Shown piece by piece: positions 34,101 through 41,716 of a stretch of DNA of 64,000 nt. A model generated the notes under the pieces. That model saw only the letters and a program-made list of their open reading frames with translations, did not search any database and was not told where the DNA came from. This DNA comes from Strigamia acuminata (lineage: Eukaryota; Arthropoda; Chilopoda; Geophilomorpha; Linotaeniidae), in contig OX442315.1 of assembly GCA_949358305.1 (NCBI GenBank), positions 24,888,427 to 24,952,426 of the forward strand. The letters are read 5' to 3'. Position 1 is the first letter of the stretch, and every line of letters begins with the position of its first letter. The position numbers and the translations under genes were made by a program.

Positions 34101-36526
34101 AAGTGTAATGAGCTCAAATTTCACTATAAAATAATAGTGAAATTTCTTTCTCATTGGTGCCGCATCGGGACTTATCAAAATTCTACTAAAACTCAACTCT
34201 AAAATCTTAACTGACTAATCAAAGAAGAAATAATCACTAATTAGTTCTTAAATAAAGGAAAAAGATTTATTCTTGGCTTGAATAAACTAATAGTAAAATA
34301 CAATTAAATAATAGGAATTAAAGGTAAAAGTAATAATAATTGAAGGTGAAATGGCGAAAATAATACAAAATAGCGGCGAAGGCTTGTCGCTCGCTCTCGA
34401 ATTTCGTTCTTCACTCGACGCTCGCTCTCGAACCTCGTTCTTCACTCGACGCTCGCTCTCGGACCTCGATACTCGCTCTCGGACCTCAATGCCCGCTCCA
34501 AACCTCAAAACGGCGTCCAAACTTCACTCTTTACTCACGATGTTCATTCCTGGTTAAACCGGACAAATTTCCGAATTCTTGGTGACTTGAACTCGGACAC
34601 AATTCCGTTTCTTCTCTCTCAAAACTCGCAACAGATTCGGACACAATTCCGACTCTTCTTCCTTGATGACTCCGTGGTTGCGGCAAATTCCGCTTTATGT
34701 TGACTGGGACAAATTTCCCAATGAGGATTTCTCATCCAAACAATGGCTGCTTGGCAAGAATGATGATCTCTCCAAACAATGGCTGCTTGGCAAGATGAAA
34801 ATCCCACTGATGAATATGCTCAATCAGCAAGATAAATTTCCCACTACTGGATGTACACAGTAGCAAGAACTCCCACAATAACTTTATGTTATTGTAAGAA
34901 ATGAGTCTCAATACTCAAGAACATCTCAAAACTGCTTTAGCAATTTGCAAGAAGGAGTCTAAATACTCAGGCAATCTTTCACCAAATCCACTTGAAGAAT
35001 TGTATTTTCCCAGGGTAGATTTTGTGACTTGTTGCTCTCAAAGTTGATTTCAGACTGAAGATTTTTTCTCATTCTCTGCAGGAAGCATTTCCTGTTACAG
35101 GAAGCTCATGGGCTGGTTGCCCTGGCAACCACCCTCATGTCTTCAAGTTATGCCAGACTTCCTGTTCAGGCATAAAAAATAAACTCAAATAAAAATATGA
35201 AATATATAAAATATTTCCAGACACATTTCTGTTCTTCATCTAGTGACCACTAGGGTCACTACAAGTTGTTGATTTGTCAACAAAGAAAGGCAACTTGTGA
35301 CATCGGGTGACAAGTACACAACCTTGGATACATATTCTAACCTAAAGTTTAATCTTTCTAAACCACATTCAAGGTGTTTCTTTTTTATTTTTTTTTGATT
35401 AAATAGAGAAAGTGGGTTGCTAATGGAATGTAATTTTCCCATCTGATTTTTTATTTCTATTTTTTAATTTCTTTTTTTTTTACGCAGTATCAAGTATAAA
35501 ATTATACGGAATTAAAATTTTAACATTACAATTTTCATGTCAAAATTACTGACATGTAAAGCGACACGTTTTATAGTTGCATAAAACTTGAGTCGTTTTG
35601 ACAAAGCCAGTCTCAAAGCCGTTTTTAAGAGGAGAGTGAAAGTTGAAAGTAATTTTTTTTTTAAAGTAAAGTGCTTTGAATTATCCTTGGAAAAATGTTC
35701 CCAAAGGAAAACAAAACATATTTATCTTATGTTAACAAACTCTCTCGTCACTTGACAAGTGGAGGGTTTCTCTGACCTCTTGTTCTATGGACATCCAATA
35801 GAAGTAGTCTCTCTCGCGTCTTGCCTAATGTTTATGTTAGAAGGGAGAACAAGAGTGAGTGAGGAAAACTGTAAAGTTTATTTATTGCTCCGCTTTCATT
35901 TCTTAAGATGGAGAAAAGTTCCCATCACCACACGAATTAATGATTGATGAAGATGCCCTCTTGCGTGCCACAAGTCAGGGGATAAAACTTCAATGGGGAG
36001 AAGAAATCCTATTAATTATTCATGATTCCTTGACCTGGTGACTGACCCCTTTGGACTCCTTGTGGGTTCTTCTTGTAGTAACATTTCCGTTTTATTTCTC
36101 TCAACCCCTCATTTTTTTTCTTTTCTCTTCTCTTTATTTTTTAATAAACATTTGAAGAAAAGGTGCAGTGCACTGTACTTGTACTGTAGGAACATGTAGG
36201 AAGTACTTGTTGATGGCAAATGTGTCAAACACAAGAAGTGTGATGTGCTCGGAAGATAAAGCGAATGTGTAAGTAGCAAAATTTGAGGTGCAGACAAAAC
36301 TTGGCCGTTTTCCAAGAATTGTGCTAATAACGTGTTTATTCACCTGTGTGCACAACTTGCAACTTTATCGAGTCAGCAGCTCGTCTCAATTTCCATCTCG
36401 AATTACGGCAACTAATAAAAATAAAGAAATAAACAAAACAAAAAAGGTGCTTACCTGCAAGGCTGTCGAGATAGAGGTGCAAATTGCGAGGCAATGAACG
36501 AGTGCAGTCCAATTCGAGTATCCCAT
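16162..36526 (-). CDS. ADAMTS16/18-like secreted metalloprotease
   Basis: Secreted zinc metalloprotease of the extracellular matrix. The 18 coding exons, 5' to 3', are 36455-36526, 20636-20717, 20378-20555, 20182-20296, 19671-19851, 19416-19603, 19262-19345, 19035-19194, 18865-18970, 18666-18803, 18357-18606, 17964-18288, 17749-17879, 17567-17681, 17042-17437, 16629-16963, 16370-16561 and 16162-16317, giving 1067 residues. Exon 1 is a signal peptide ([15 protein letters not shown]...). A propeptide with a YCGD cysteine and a basic RIKKR processing site follows. The catalytic site, split by an intron at Asn, reads HESGHNFGMVHD, around residues 384-395. Then come a disintegrin-like region, TSP1, a Cys-rich region, a spacer (about 706-830) and four C-terminal TSP1 repeats. 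[19 protein letters not shown] and HESGH favour the ADAMTS16/18 branch. No PLAC domain is seen. Intron 1 is 15.7 kb and hosts an LTR array. Some donors (GTTTGC, GTTGGA) are weak. Confidence 0.9.
20718..22599. other. ADAMTS intron 1, part left of the LTR array
   Basis: AT-rich intronic sequence between coding exon 2 of the ADAMTS gene and the LTR array. I see no exon, RNA gene or clear repeat in it. Confidence 0.55.
22600..22603. repeat. Target site duplication (left), AGTT
   Basis: AGTT immediately precedes the first LTR and recurs immediately after the third LTR at 35264-35267. This marks the whole three-LTR array as one insertion unit. Confidence 0.75.
22604..23763 (-). repeat. LTR copy 1 (3' LTR on - strand)
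   Basis: 1160-bp terminal repeat with TG...CA ends. It contains a 31-bp minisatellite (CTCGCTCTCG... units starting at 22890, 22921 and 22952, with a shorter unit at 22972), a perfect X-box-like palindrome at 23615-23630, and on the - strand a TATA-rich stretch near 23690-23710 plus AATAAA signals. Short ORFs within it repeat in all three LTRs and are probably not coding. Confidence 0.9.
23615..23630. promoter_or_regulatory. X-box-like palindrome in the LTR
   Basis: GGTTGCCCTGGCAACC is a perfect inverted repeat with a 2-nt spacer, matching the RFX-factor X-box form GTTGCC-N(1-3)-GGCAAC. It recurs at 29365-29380 and 35115-35130. X-boxes drive ciliary and some germline genes, so the LTR may be RFX-responsive. 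This is inference from the motif only. Confidence 0.5.
23764..23777 (-). promoter_or_regulatory. Polypurine tract of LTR unit 1
   Basis: On the - strand the 14 bases AAAAAGGGGGGAAG abut the start of the 3' LTR, the expected position of a plus-strand primer. An identical tract lies at 29514-29527 for the second unit. Confidence 0.8.
23800..28092 (-). CDS. 1430-residue ORF of unknown family, LTR unit 1
   Basis: A single uninterrupted ORF fills almost the whole internal region of the LTR unit. It does not match any retroelement protein I know, and I see no reverse transcriptase, integrase, aspartic protease or CCHC-knuckle motif. The protein is hydrophilic and rich in Q, E, R, K, N and S. It has tandem repeats of about 20 residues at about 171-277 built on RNES(H/R)Y, and three copies of a SP(T/V).L(K/R)(L/F).EV motif near 356, 527 and 578. 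A probable coiled coil lies at about 398-455, and a better-ordered helical region ([14 protein letters not shown]) at about 950-1045. No signal peptide or membrane segment. It may be a gag-like structural protein or a captured host gene. Function unknown. Confidence 0.75.
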   Translation of the reverse strand: MSDHHKKQVQRPTMEVQQSSLRLKRYSLPPHLGLLHHTEDMSSPIAIKNTDDRKHSKIVQRDQENFFQDFTIKMADHQLQASQSRSGTLTIHKTRQSRDKNEMRHSSSPQNYQRRCDQRDQDIPKYDIRYDNRNDSGLDSRSEVNQRKEEHGPSTSRERSLKDDFRQYEDFQSRNESHYRDKECQQEDSHSRNESRYCCESRQRKNSDPRNESHYHDEICHRSESRFKNNSRPNEDSNQRNESRYQDEARQKSESHFKDKACQQNEYGYSYRNESYNFGSPANAIKEQEFVLKQTDESLAKSPSSSQESVDLTMQTVQSPKQCVPRATCQKCLLLNRARFSPSCRTDLTQLKRIISPTRLKLREVQDRMLDITHEACYCHINEPMSHEEYAAWIAAANDRDQRRECYRLEEQKLQEQLLVEERKERETKLDNKLAQIRMELEIRETQNKFEANKVQSRRHYVSRTTSPVRSLSENVKSIPRSKSDLTKLLFEEPIKITEERGCLIKADKKTSTRKSVDSTALSAVRSPTRLKLQEVRRRLQTETRDSPAETKRQSRDDQKILRYGTSAEVTTRKRHNSPVDLRFSEVAKKLSLPVAMDAVKKALKRLSTSGEETETMSESRKSLILEMKTFSINFAKKTPSEKMEKIDSFNQALVVEGKTMESSLHVENENFPKASPPAQEDAKKSKPDPQELRYMAHSRCPPVRNTASVMHQSKVEQSITDSTGNAVKRGNDDTKYRRDNNQTSTPAQKKMLFDVMDKQNLQQPDDIRMSTANRELGQTQVDTCMAGWPNENDRHHQRSINFENFNDQKTAIDGRQQEEKSVQSAEDTRHAEDTQVVENTGITQSASKSNKMQAHKNAQPLQDTQNSDDKKNQDDAQIAEKIIESDTENLIFENLEENPLLFPKSVDFETDEQVQPFPKKGGRVMEKEKKNQNSSRNPRKSENKCLVRETKIVRKQLRKVIKRLTDNVMLQDSTFSPKLCRQNSEWPSKYFIVALKNILENITSEDLQEVKILIKNCYQRLDLANETQDTKEKVEKLPKKRIQAKQQLIQLEERSEVKLVETIQTSGDTRSEHENEKPLQTDDYKMLCSKQHTNTGLKGRPENQDCQVLTSIGQIEKQGPRPTEKENRILEKTLQRIDLKQHNTQSIELPKFAASSITTENISKINLLEKQPNQIIQVDQHFMESSEVKTAMKLSYASYTESTDLQKHIVSAVAIGNKSKINFSDTVKKSDCSNSDSRATVPTTVTIKSTSEGKQPVASFLLEEFRIQHVDLPNTQPEIQKQWLEIEKIAGNKITLMESKKPLNFEATNASAVQQQLVATTPEMNVKTQNDRADSGKVLQDACFRSFEHTTENQLPVRANWTGHLKEAAGRSGWQDFSPGSGTPSAIAGQNQSVTTRNDSTKSQDKLKFSVSESEIPIKDFASRIDDEI
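28334..28351 (-). promoter_or_regulatory. Candidate primer-binding site of LTR unit 1
   Basis: Two bases after the 5' LTR on the - strand the sequence reads TGGGGGCCTGGGCCTGAA. It starts with TGG, as needed to pair with a tRNA CCA end. The copy for unit 2 is at 34084-34101. I could not assign the tRNA. Confidence 0.5.
28354..29513 (-). repeat. LTR copy 2 (shared middle LTR)
   Basis: Same 1160-bp sequence as copy 1, displaced by 5750 bp. On the - strand it acts as the 5' LTR of the left unit and the 3' LTR of the right unit, the arrangement expected from recombination between elements. Confidence 0.9.
29550..33842 (-). CDS. 1430-residue ORF of unknown family, LTR unit 2
   Basis: Second copy of the unit-1 ORF, 5750 bp away, with an identical translation over all 1430 residues. 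Both ORFs are intact, so neither has visibly decayed since duplication. Short ORFs on the other strand and in other frames inside it are shadows. The start ATG lies about 260 bp downstream of the 5' LTR, with 36 bp between the stop and the 3' LTR. Confidence 0.75.
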   Translation of the reverse strand: MSDHHKKQVQRPTMEVQQSSLRLKRYSLPPHLGLLHHTEDMSSPIAIKNTDDRKHSKIVQRDQENFFQDFTIKMADHQLQASQSRSGTLTIHKTRQSRDKNEMRHSSSPQNYQRRCDQRDQDIPKYDIRYDNRNDSGLDSRSEVNQRKEEHGPSTSRERSLKDDFRQYEDFQSRNESHYRDKECQQEDSHSRNESRYCCESRQRKNSDPRNESHYHDEICHRSESRFKNNSRPNEDSNQRNESRYQDEARQKSESHFKDKACQQNEYGYSYRNESYNFGSPANAIKEQEFVLKQTDESLAKSPSSSQESVDLTMQTVQSPKQCVPRATCQKCLLLNRARFSPSCRTDLTQLKRIISPTRLKLREVQDRMLDITHEACYCHINEPMSHEEYAAWIAAANDRDQRRECYRLEEQKLQEQLLVEERKERETKLDNKLAQIRMELEIRETQNKFEANKVQSRRHYVSRTTSPVRSLSENVKSIPRSKSDLTKLLFEEPIKITEERGCLIKADKKTSTRKSVDSTALSAVRSPTRLKLQEVRRRLQTETRDSPAETKRQSRDDQKILRYGTSAEVTTRKRHNSPVDLRFSEVAKKLSLPVAMDAVKKALKRLSTSGEETETMSESRKSLILEMKTFSINFAKKTPSEKMEKIDSFNQALVVEGKTMESSLHVENENFPKASPPAQEDAKKSKPDPQELRYMAHSRCPPVRNTASVMHQSKVEQSITDSTGNAVKRGNDDTKYRRDNNQTSTPAQKKMLFDVMDKQNLQQPDDIRMSTANRELGQTQVDTCMAGWPNENDRHHQRSINFENFNDQKTAIDGRQQEEKSVQSAEDTRHAEDTQVVENTGITQSASKSNKMQAHKNAQPLQDTQNSDDKKNQDDAQIAEKIIESDTENLIFENLEENPLLFPKSVDFETDEQVQPFPKKGGRVMEKEKKNQNSSRNPRKSENKCLVRETKIVRKQLRKVIKRLTDNVMLQDSTFSPKLCRQNSEWPSKYFIVALKNILENITSEDLQEVKILIKNCYQRLDLANETQDTKEKVEKLPKKRIQAKQQLIQLEERSEVKLVETIQTSGDTRSEHENEKPLQTDDYKMLCSKQHTNTGLKGRPENQDCQVLTSIGQIEKQGPRPTEKENRILEKTLQRIDLKQHNTQSIELPKFAASSITTENISKINLLEKQPNQIIQVDQHFMESSEVKTAMKLSYASYTESTDLQKHIVSAVAIGNKSKINFSDTVKKSDCSNSDSRATVPTTVTIKSTSEGKQPVASFLLEEFRIQHVDLPNTQPEIQKQWLEIEKIAGNKITLMESKKPLNFEATNASAVQQQLVATTPEMNVKTQNDRADSGKVLQDACFRSFEHTTENQLPVRANWTGHLKEAAGRSGWQDFSPGSGTPSAIAGQNQSVTTRNDSTKSQDKLKFSVSESEIPIKDFASRIDDEI
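34104..35263 (-). repeat. LTR copy 3 (5' LTR on - strand)
   Basis: Third copy of the 1160-bp LTR, followed directly by the right AGTT target duplication. As the outermost 5' LTR it should carry the promoter for the right unit. It lies in the same transcriptional sense as the ADAMTS host gene. Confidence 0.9.
35268..36454. other. ADAMTS intron 1, part right of the LTR array
   Basis: Intronic sequence between the LTR array and the signal-peptide exon. It contains homopolymer T runs and a few short ORFs without recognisable similarity. No gene seen. Confidence 0.5.
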
Positions 36527-37000
36527 CCTCGTTTCGTACGGTTACCGAATCTCTCGACGAAATCTCATTGGGAAAGACAAATAGCCAACTTTTGTTCCGT
36601 TTGCATTTTTTTTAACACTTGACTCCTCTTGAAACAAGTGCGCGGCTTGCCACCACGATGATGTTTGCAGTGCGCGCGTCTCGAAACAATCAGGGGAGGT
36701 GGAGCTGCGCGAGTTGCGCACTAGGCCCCGTGCGGTCTGGCGGCAGCGTGATGTTGGCGTCTCTTTGCTGATCGCAGTAGCTGGGGGCGAGCTGGTTGAT
36801 TGGTCCAAGTTAACAACACTCCTCCCGGCACCGTGTCTCGTCTCCAGATGCGTTTGTTCCGTTCATCTCTGCGGATGCTTCATCTTGGTTCATTAGACCG
36901 AAAGGGCAATCGATTTGTCTTAATTCTGTTAAAACGAGATGACTAACGCTATTGAATTTGTCATTCCACTCAGTGTGGGTGTTGGAAATTGAATTTTCCG
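36527..37000 (-). promoter_or_regulatory. Probable promoter/5'UTR of the ADAMTS gene
   Basis: Sequence immediately upstream of the signal-peptide ATG is clearly more GC- and CpG-rich (especially about 36630-36860) than its surroundings, as expected for a promoter and 5'UTR. No TATA box is evident at an obvious distance, and the start of transcription cannot be placed. Confidence 0.4.
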
Positions 37001-40000
37001 CTAATATTTAGTGGTTTGGAGGTCAAGCAAGGTGCGAAAGAAAATTGGATAAAACCCAAGCTCATTTCGGGCCAGTGTCAGAGGTTAATACAGTGGGTAG
37101 AAAGGAAATGAAAGTGCATTTTCTTATCCCGCACTTCTGTGTGTCTAGACCGGCGATAAGGAGGGATGTTTTAATAAATCTGCAAGAAAAACATCCGACT
37201 CATGCTGTTTTCGAAAATCAACACGATCCTTATCGTTGGATTTTAAATTATAATTCTAAAAAGTTGTGCGAAAAAAAGGTTCAAAGTGTATTTATGGATT
37301 GTGGTTTCTCTTTGGCGTGATGTCATCAACCGTACGTCACGGGACTCACGGCATTAAACGGCCAGCAGCCTTGAGAGACGTGCGGTCACGGTCTTTCAAG
37401 GTGAACCGGCAGCTGGACTAAATGAGTCGGTACAACTACAAGAATGTACACTACATCTCTAATCAGCAATTCAGCATACGTGTCAAATCACAAGTCACAG
37501 TGAAAATGAAAAAGGGAAAAAATAATTACAAGCACTAGCGGGCACGTAAGCTTATTGCATTCTTGATTAAATAAGGTCTGAAACGGTTAAGTAAGGACAA
37601 ATTACACACGGGTCCCGAAAATACATATAATTACGGGTCTGAATATTGCCCAGGGCTGTTCCTGTTCAGTGAAAGCTTCCAGATCTCGAGACACAGCAGT
37701 TGATGATCATCAGGTGCACTCAGGCCCATTAAGACAAGCTGTGGCGGAATAGCGCATAGTTTGTTGTTACAACCAGAACTGACACAACTCGAGGATATTT
37801 ACACAACACACACACAGATCACGTTCGAGTTGCAGCCACAAACAGCATACCAAGGCACCCGAGAAAATTAATTATGCTGTTTAAAAAAAAATCTCAAGAA
37901 GGTTTATGAGCTATGATGACTGTGGTGAATTAGAAGTGGATATTTAGAAAAAAATGATTGAAAGAAAAACGAGGCCCCTCTTGTAATAATTACATAGGGG
38001 GAGACGGAAGCGGGTTTTTAAATAGATGCTACTTGTTATTACTCTGTATTTGTAACACGTATCACGTCATTAAATTGTAGGGAGACGGAAATGTAATCTC
38101 CACACCTTCATCTGTCGCGAATAAAAATGTCGTAAGATAAATTTCAATATACACATATATATATATATATATATTATCTCTGGCAGCTTGAAAAAGGATT
38201 AGATTTTTGTGAGAAACGTGAAACGAAGACATTCACATAGAGATTTAACTAAGATTTAAATCCAGTCGGGGGTGAGACGAGAGATTAATGTATTTAAGGG
38301 ATTTACTTGAAAAATGTGAATAGTGCAAACAGAAAATAAAATATGGCGTGGAGACGAGTTGCACGTGCGAGCCAGAAGGACGTGACTTTTAAAACCAATG
38401 ACATGCAGACACGAGACTCAACGTCTCATTAATTTTAGCCGAAAACATTTGGGAACAACTACAGTGAACAACTACAGTATCAGCGCTGTTAGAACATGTT
38501 GTCATTTTTCTTTTAGAAATTCGAATTGGGAAAATGAAAAAGAAGAAAAAATGGCATCAAAGAAGTTTGTGTAGCCTCTCACCTTTCATCAAGCGATTGC
38601 TCTGGATGATGTTGCTGATGGATTAAGTATGAAATCCCAGTCAGACTAAACCAAGCCAAGTTGCACACTCACCACCTATCGCATCTATTTTTAAGCGAGT
38701 GTAGTTCAATTTTTAAAGAAGGTAAATGACCAATGCAAAACAAAAATTACTCACTTCACAAATGGAATGCACATTTAAACGACCTATAAAACTAAAACAG
38801 AACCGAGATTCTGCTGCAAAATAAATAGTCAACTTTAATTTGACGTCATTTGAAACTAATCTTAGTTCACCCATCAAACCTCTTTATCAGCATATGGACT
38901 CACTATCGAATTACAAGCTTTTCTTTTTGAGTAAATACTTTTTTGGTCTTTTAATAGGGCATCCCCATGTTATCAATTGCTAATTCATTATGGCTAATAA
39001 AAATTATTAATTTAAAATTATTTGTTTTATAAACGGTATTTTTCTTTGGTCTCGTGTGGAGGTTCCCTTTAGTTTTAATAGCGGAACTTGTTAACTGTCT
39101 GACAGAACCAAAACAATTTATTGATGTTCGTTCGCCTTTTTTCTTTGTCTAGTACTTAAATAGTTTGATGCTTAATACATTCAATTAAAAACACTTTTTC
39201 TTTCGTTGATGGTGTCATGTTCCGGTGATATCATCGTGTGAGAAACGTTTGCATTTATTTAAAAAAAATTAACTGATTTTATTTAATTCCATAATTATTC
39301 AATATAATACAAGACAAGAGGAGGAGGGAAGTAAACCAATCGCACTGTGTGGGCTTTTCAGTCACACCCAAACCCATTTTGGAAAAAAATTTGACAGCAG
39401 GGTGGAACAATTCAAAGTCTGTTGTGTGTGAACCGCTTTGAATTTGACGTTTAATAAATACTTTTTTTTTAATAAGGAGGGGGGAAATGTTAAGAGTGAG
39501 AAGTTTTGAAGTGTCTGCGGTTTCTTTATTAGATTTCGTCGTTTCAAAACAACTATTTACACTTGAAATTGCGTTAGTAAAAGAAAAACAAATCTTAAGG
39601 ATAACGAGTGCATTCACTCGTGTTGTTGTGACGATGAGTGACGATGACACAATAATGAAATCAGTTGAAGGAAAAGTTTAGGGATAGTCGTGTTCTGCAT
39701 TGAATATTTGCGTGATGATTTCACCAGGAAACGGCATTTTTTTTCTTCTTTAAATTGAGGATTTGTGTATAAATATTTAATGGTGAGCGCATCATCGACT
39801 CCTAATTAACATTAAGCGGTTATAAGCCCGACAACAAATCAATTTTTAATCATCACCTGGCACTTCCTTCTCTTTAATTGGCTAATTATGAGCGTGGTTT
39901 TAAACTCCACCCAAATAAATCCTATTTTATACCGTACCACTTTAGTTATCAAAAAATTTATCACGAAGGGAGGAGTGAGTAGTGCACGCGAACTCACCTG

Positions 40001-40685
40001 AAACAAATAATTTCTCGAAATAAAAAAAAAATAAAAATAAAAACAAAAATTTAAATAAATCATCTCGCCCTTTAATATCGAGGTCGAAATGACCGCGTGT
40101 TAAAATGTCCGCCCACTCATCAATCAATAACTGATTTTTATAGATCAAAACTTGTTTCGATCATTTATAGACAAATCACATTAAAATCAAACGAACTGTT
40201 AATGCTGAAATCCTAAAATTTATTAATTATTAATTTTATTTTATTATAGGTAATAAAAGTTAAGGGTTTAGGGTAAAAAAGGTTAAATTTCTGTCTGTAA
40301 TAGGTAATCAGATAGAAAAATTCACATCTCAATGCCAAACGCCAAAAGCGAGGTCAACGAAACCGTAAATTACATCTTGGGACGCATTTGTATGTGCCCT
40401 CTTTCGTTGGATATATAAACCAATTTTCTTTTAATTTTAAATATGGAAATATCACATCTCTCGTCACCAGACAATAAATCTTTCATTAATAAATTATAAA
40501 TATTGATTAAAACAATTAACACGCGAGGCGAGATTAATTAAATTCCATCTACTCTAAAGAAAACTTCATTCGTCAGTGTCAAAACAAACGTTATAAAAAA
40601 AACATCACTTTTGTTAATTAGTGGCAAAAAATTACTAGATGGAATCGGAACAGAATTTTACTTGCATAAATTCTAATAAACCAAC
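37001..40685. other. Intergenic, no gene seen
   Basis: AT-rich spacer between the divergent ADAMTS promoter and the 3' end of the GPCR gene. It has a (TA)n tract at about 38155-38174. The open frame at 37045-37320 has no recognisable similarity or splice context, and I do not call it a gene. Confidence 0.5.
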
Positions 40686-41716
40686 TTATAATTCAAGTGA
40701 CGGCCTGAGTTTGATGATGGAAGGTTGGCACGGAGTCACCGTTGGGGTTTTTGGTGCAATGCAACAACATTTAAACACGAGTTTAAACGCTTGTCTGAAG
40801 TCTTGCGAGTGCGATATGTAAATAAGAACACTGACAGCACTTTCGGTACATCCCAAAATGTACATGGTGATAAGAGAATCTGAATAACACATTTCACTCG
40901 TTTTCATCCAAGCAACTGTCAACCGATAAACACAAAACGGGAACCAACACATAGCACATGCGCTCAACATGTAAACCTGAAATATAAATAGAATTTTAGA
41001 ACTCTTTTAAAATATAATAAAACACATCGAGTTACCATTGCTTTAATGGCTTTTCTTTTTTTTTCTTGATAATTACTGCTGCCCAGTCTTCGTCCTTTCC
41101 ACAATCTTTTTATAATTTGACTGTAAAAATAAACAGATGTAATAGCTGGGAATAAATAAAAAGCCAAAAGCAACACAGTAGTAAATATGGAATCAAATTC
41201 AGACTGCGTGTAGCAGGCAGTGGAAAAAATATAATCGTCATTGCCATCACAAATATCAGTTGTGTTCATCGTTGGACTGTTAAGTGAATGCGTTTTCACG
41301 TTGGCGGCACGAATCGAAGCGACAGCGAGAGCAATGAACCATATGAAAACAATTAGGAGTAAACGACGATTGTGAGTGATGGGAATGCGTAGTAAAACGA
41401 GCGTGCGATATCTCTCAATTGCAATGAATAGAATAGACAAAAATCCAGTTACTATTATGAGGATCAACATTTCTTCCAAAAGCCATTGTGTCATGCAAGA
41501 GTTCATGCTGCGAGTCGTTAGTAAAATTGCAATAATTATCAATAATATTCCTGTTAAAATGTTGGTAACTCCGTCCGAAAATAGGTACAAATGCATAGGT
41601 CTTAGCAAGCGTTTTTCACGTAGAAACACATAGATCATGATGACATTGGCTGCGATGGCTAAAGTTCCAAATACGAGGCAGAAAATGCTGAGGAAAATTA
41701 CTGGAGATTGCTCCAT
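40686..41716 (-). CDS. Rhodopsin-type G protein-coupled receptor
   Basis: Class A GPCR of the plasma membrane. Two coding exons (41036-41716 and 40686-40976), joined across a GT-AG intron, give 323 residues. Seven hydrophobic segments are visible. Family marks are Asn in TM1 (AANVIM), Asp in TM2 (LFSDGVTN), a TM3 Cys (SMNSCMTQW), ERY in place of DRY, and CWFP in TM6. TM7 is unusual: the NPxxY position reads SVLIY, lacking both Asn and Pro. A cysteine cluster (KCCC) after helix 8 could be palmitoylated. The N-terminus is very short, which suits a peptide or small-ligand receptor or a missing 5' exon. The ligand is not identifiable. Confidence 0.85.

Larger units (their letters stand above)
22604..35263 (-). 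mobile_element. Tandem LTR array: LTR-ORF-LTR-ORF-LTR, non-autonomous
   Basis: A 12,660-bp insertion in ADAMTS intron 1. Three LTRs of 1160 bp (22604-23763, 28354-29513, 34104-35263) alternate with two internal regions of 4590 bp, with a repeat period of exactly 5750 bp. LTRs begin TGTAATGAGC and end GTCACTACA on the + strand. The whole is flanked by AGTT at 22600-22603 and 35264-35267, a 4-bp target duplication. Read on the - strand, each unit has a tRNA-primer-like site 2 nt after the 5' LTR, a 240-bp leader, one 1430-codon ORF, and a polypurine tract abutting the 3' LTR. There is no protease, reverse transcriptase, RNase H or integrase, so it must borrow them. The copies look identical, implying very recent origin or an assembly duplication. 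Confidence 0.9.

Noticed and set aside
37045-37320. 91-codon open frame upstream of the ADAMTS gene
   Set aside because: No similarity, no splice context and unremarkable composition. Length is possible by chance.
39279-39650. 123-codon - strand open frame
   Set aside because: Low-complexity AT-rich translation without homology, and no promoter or splice signals to support it.
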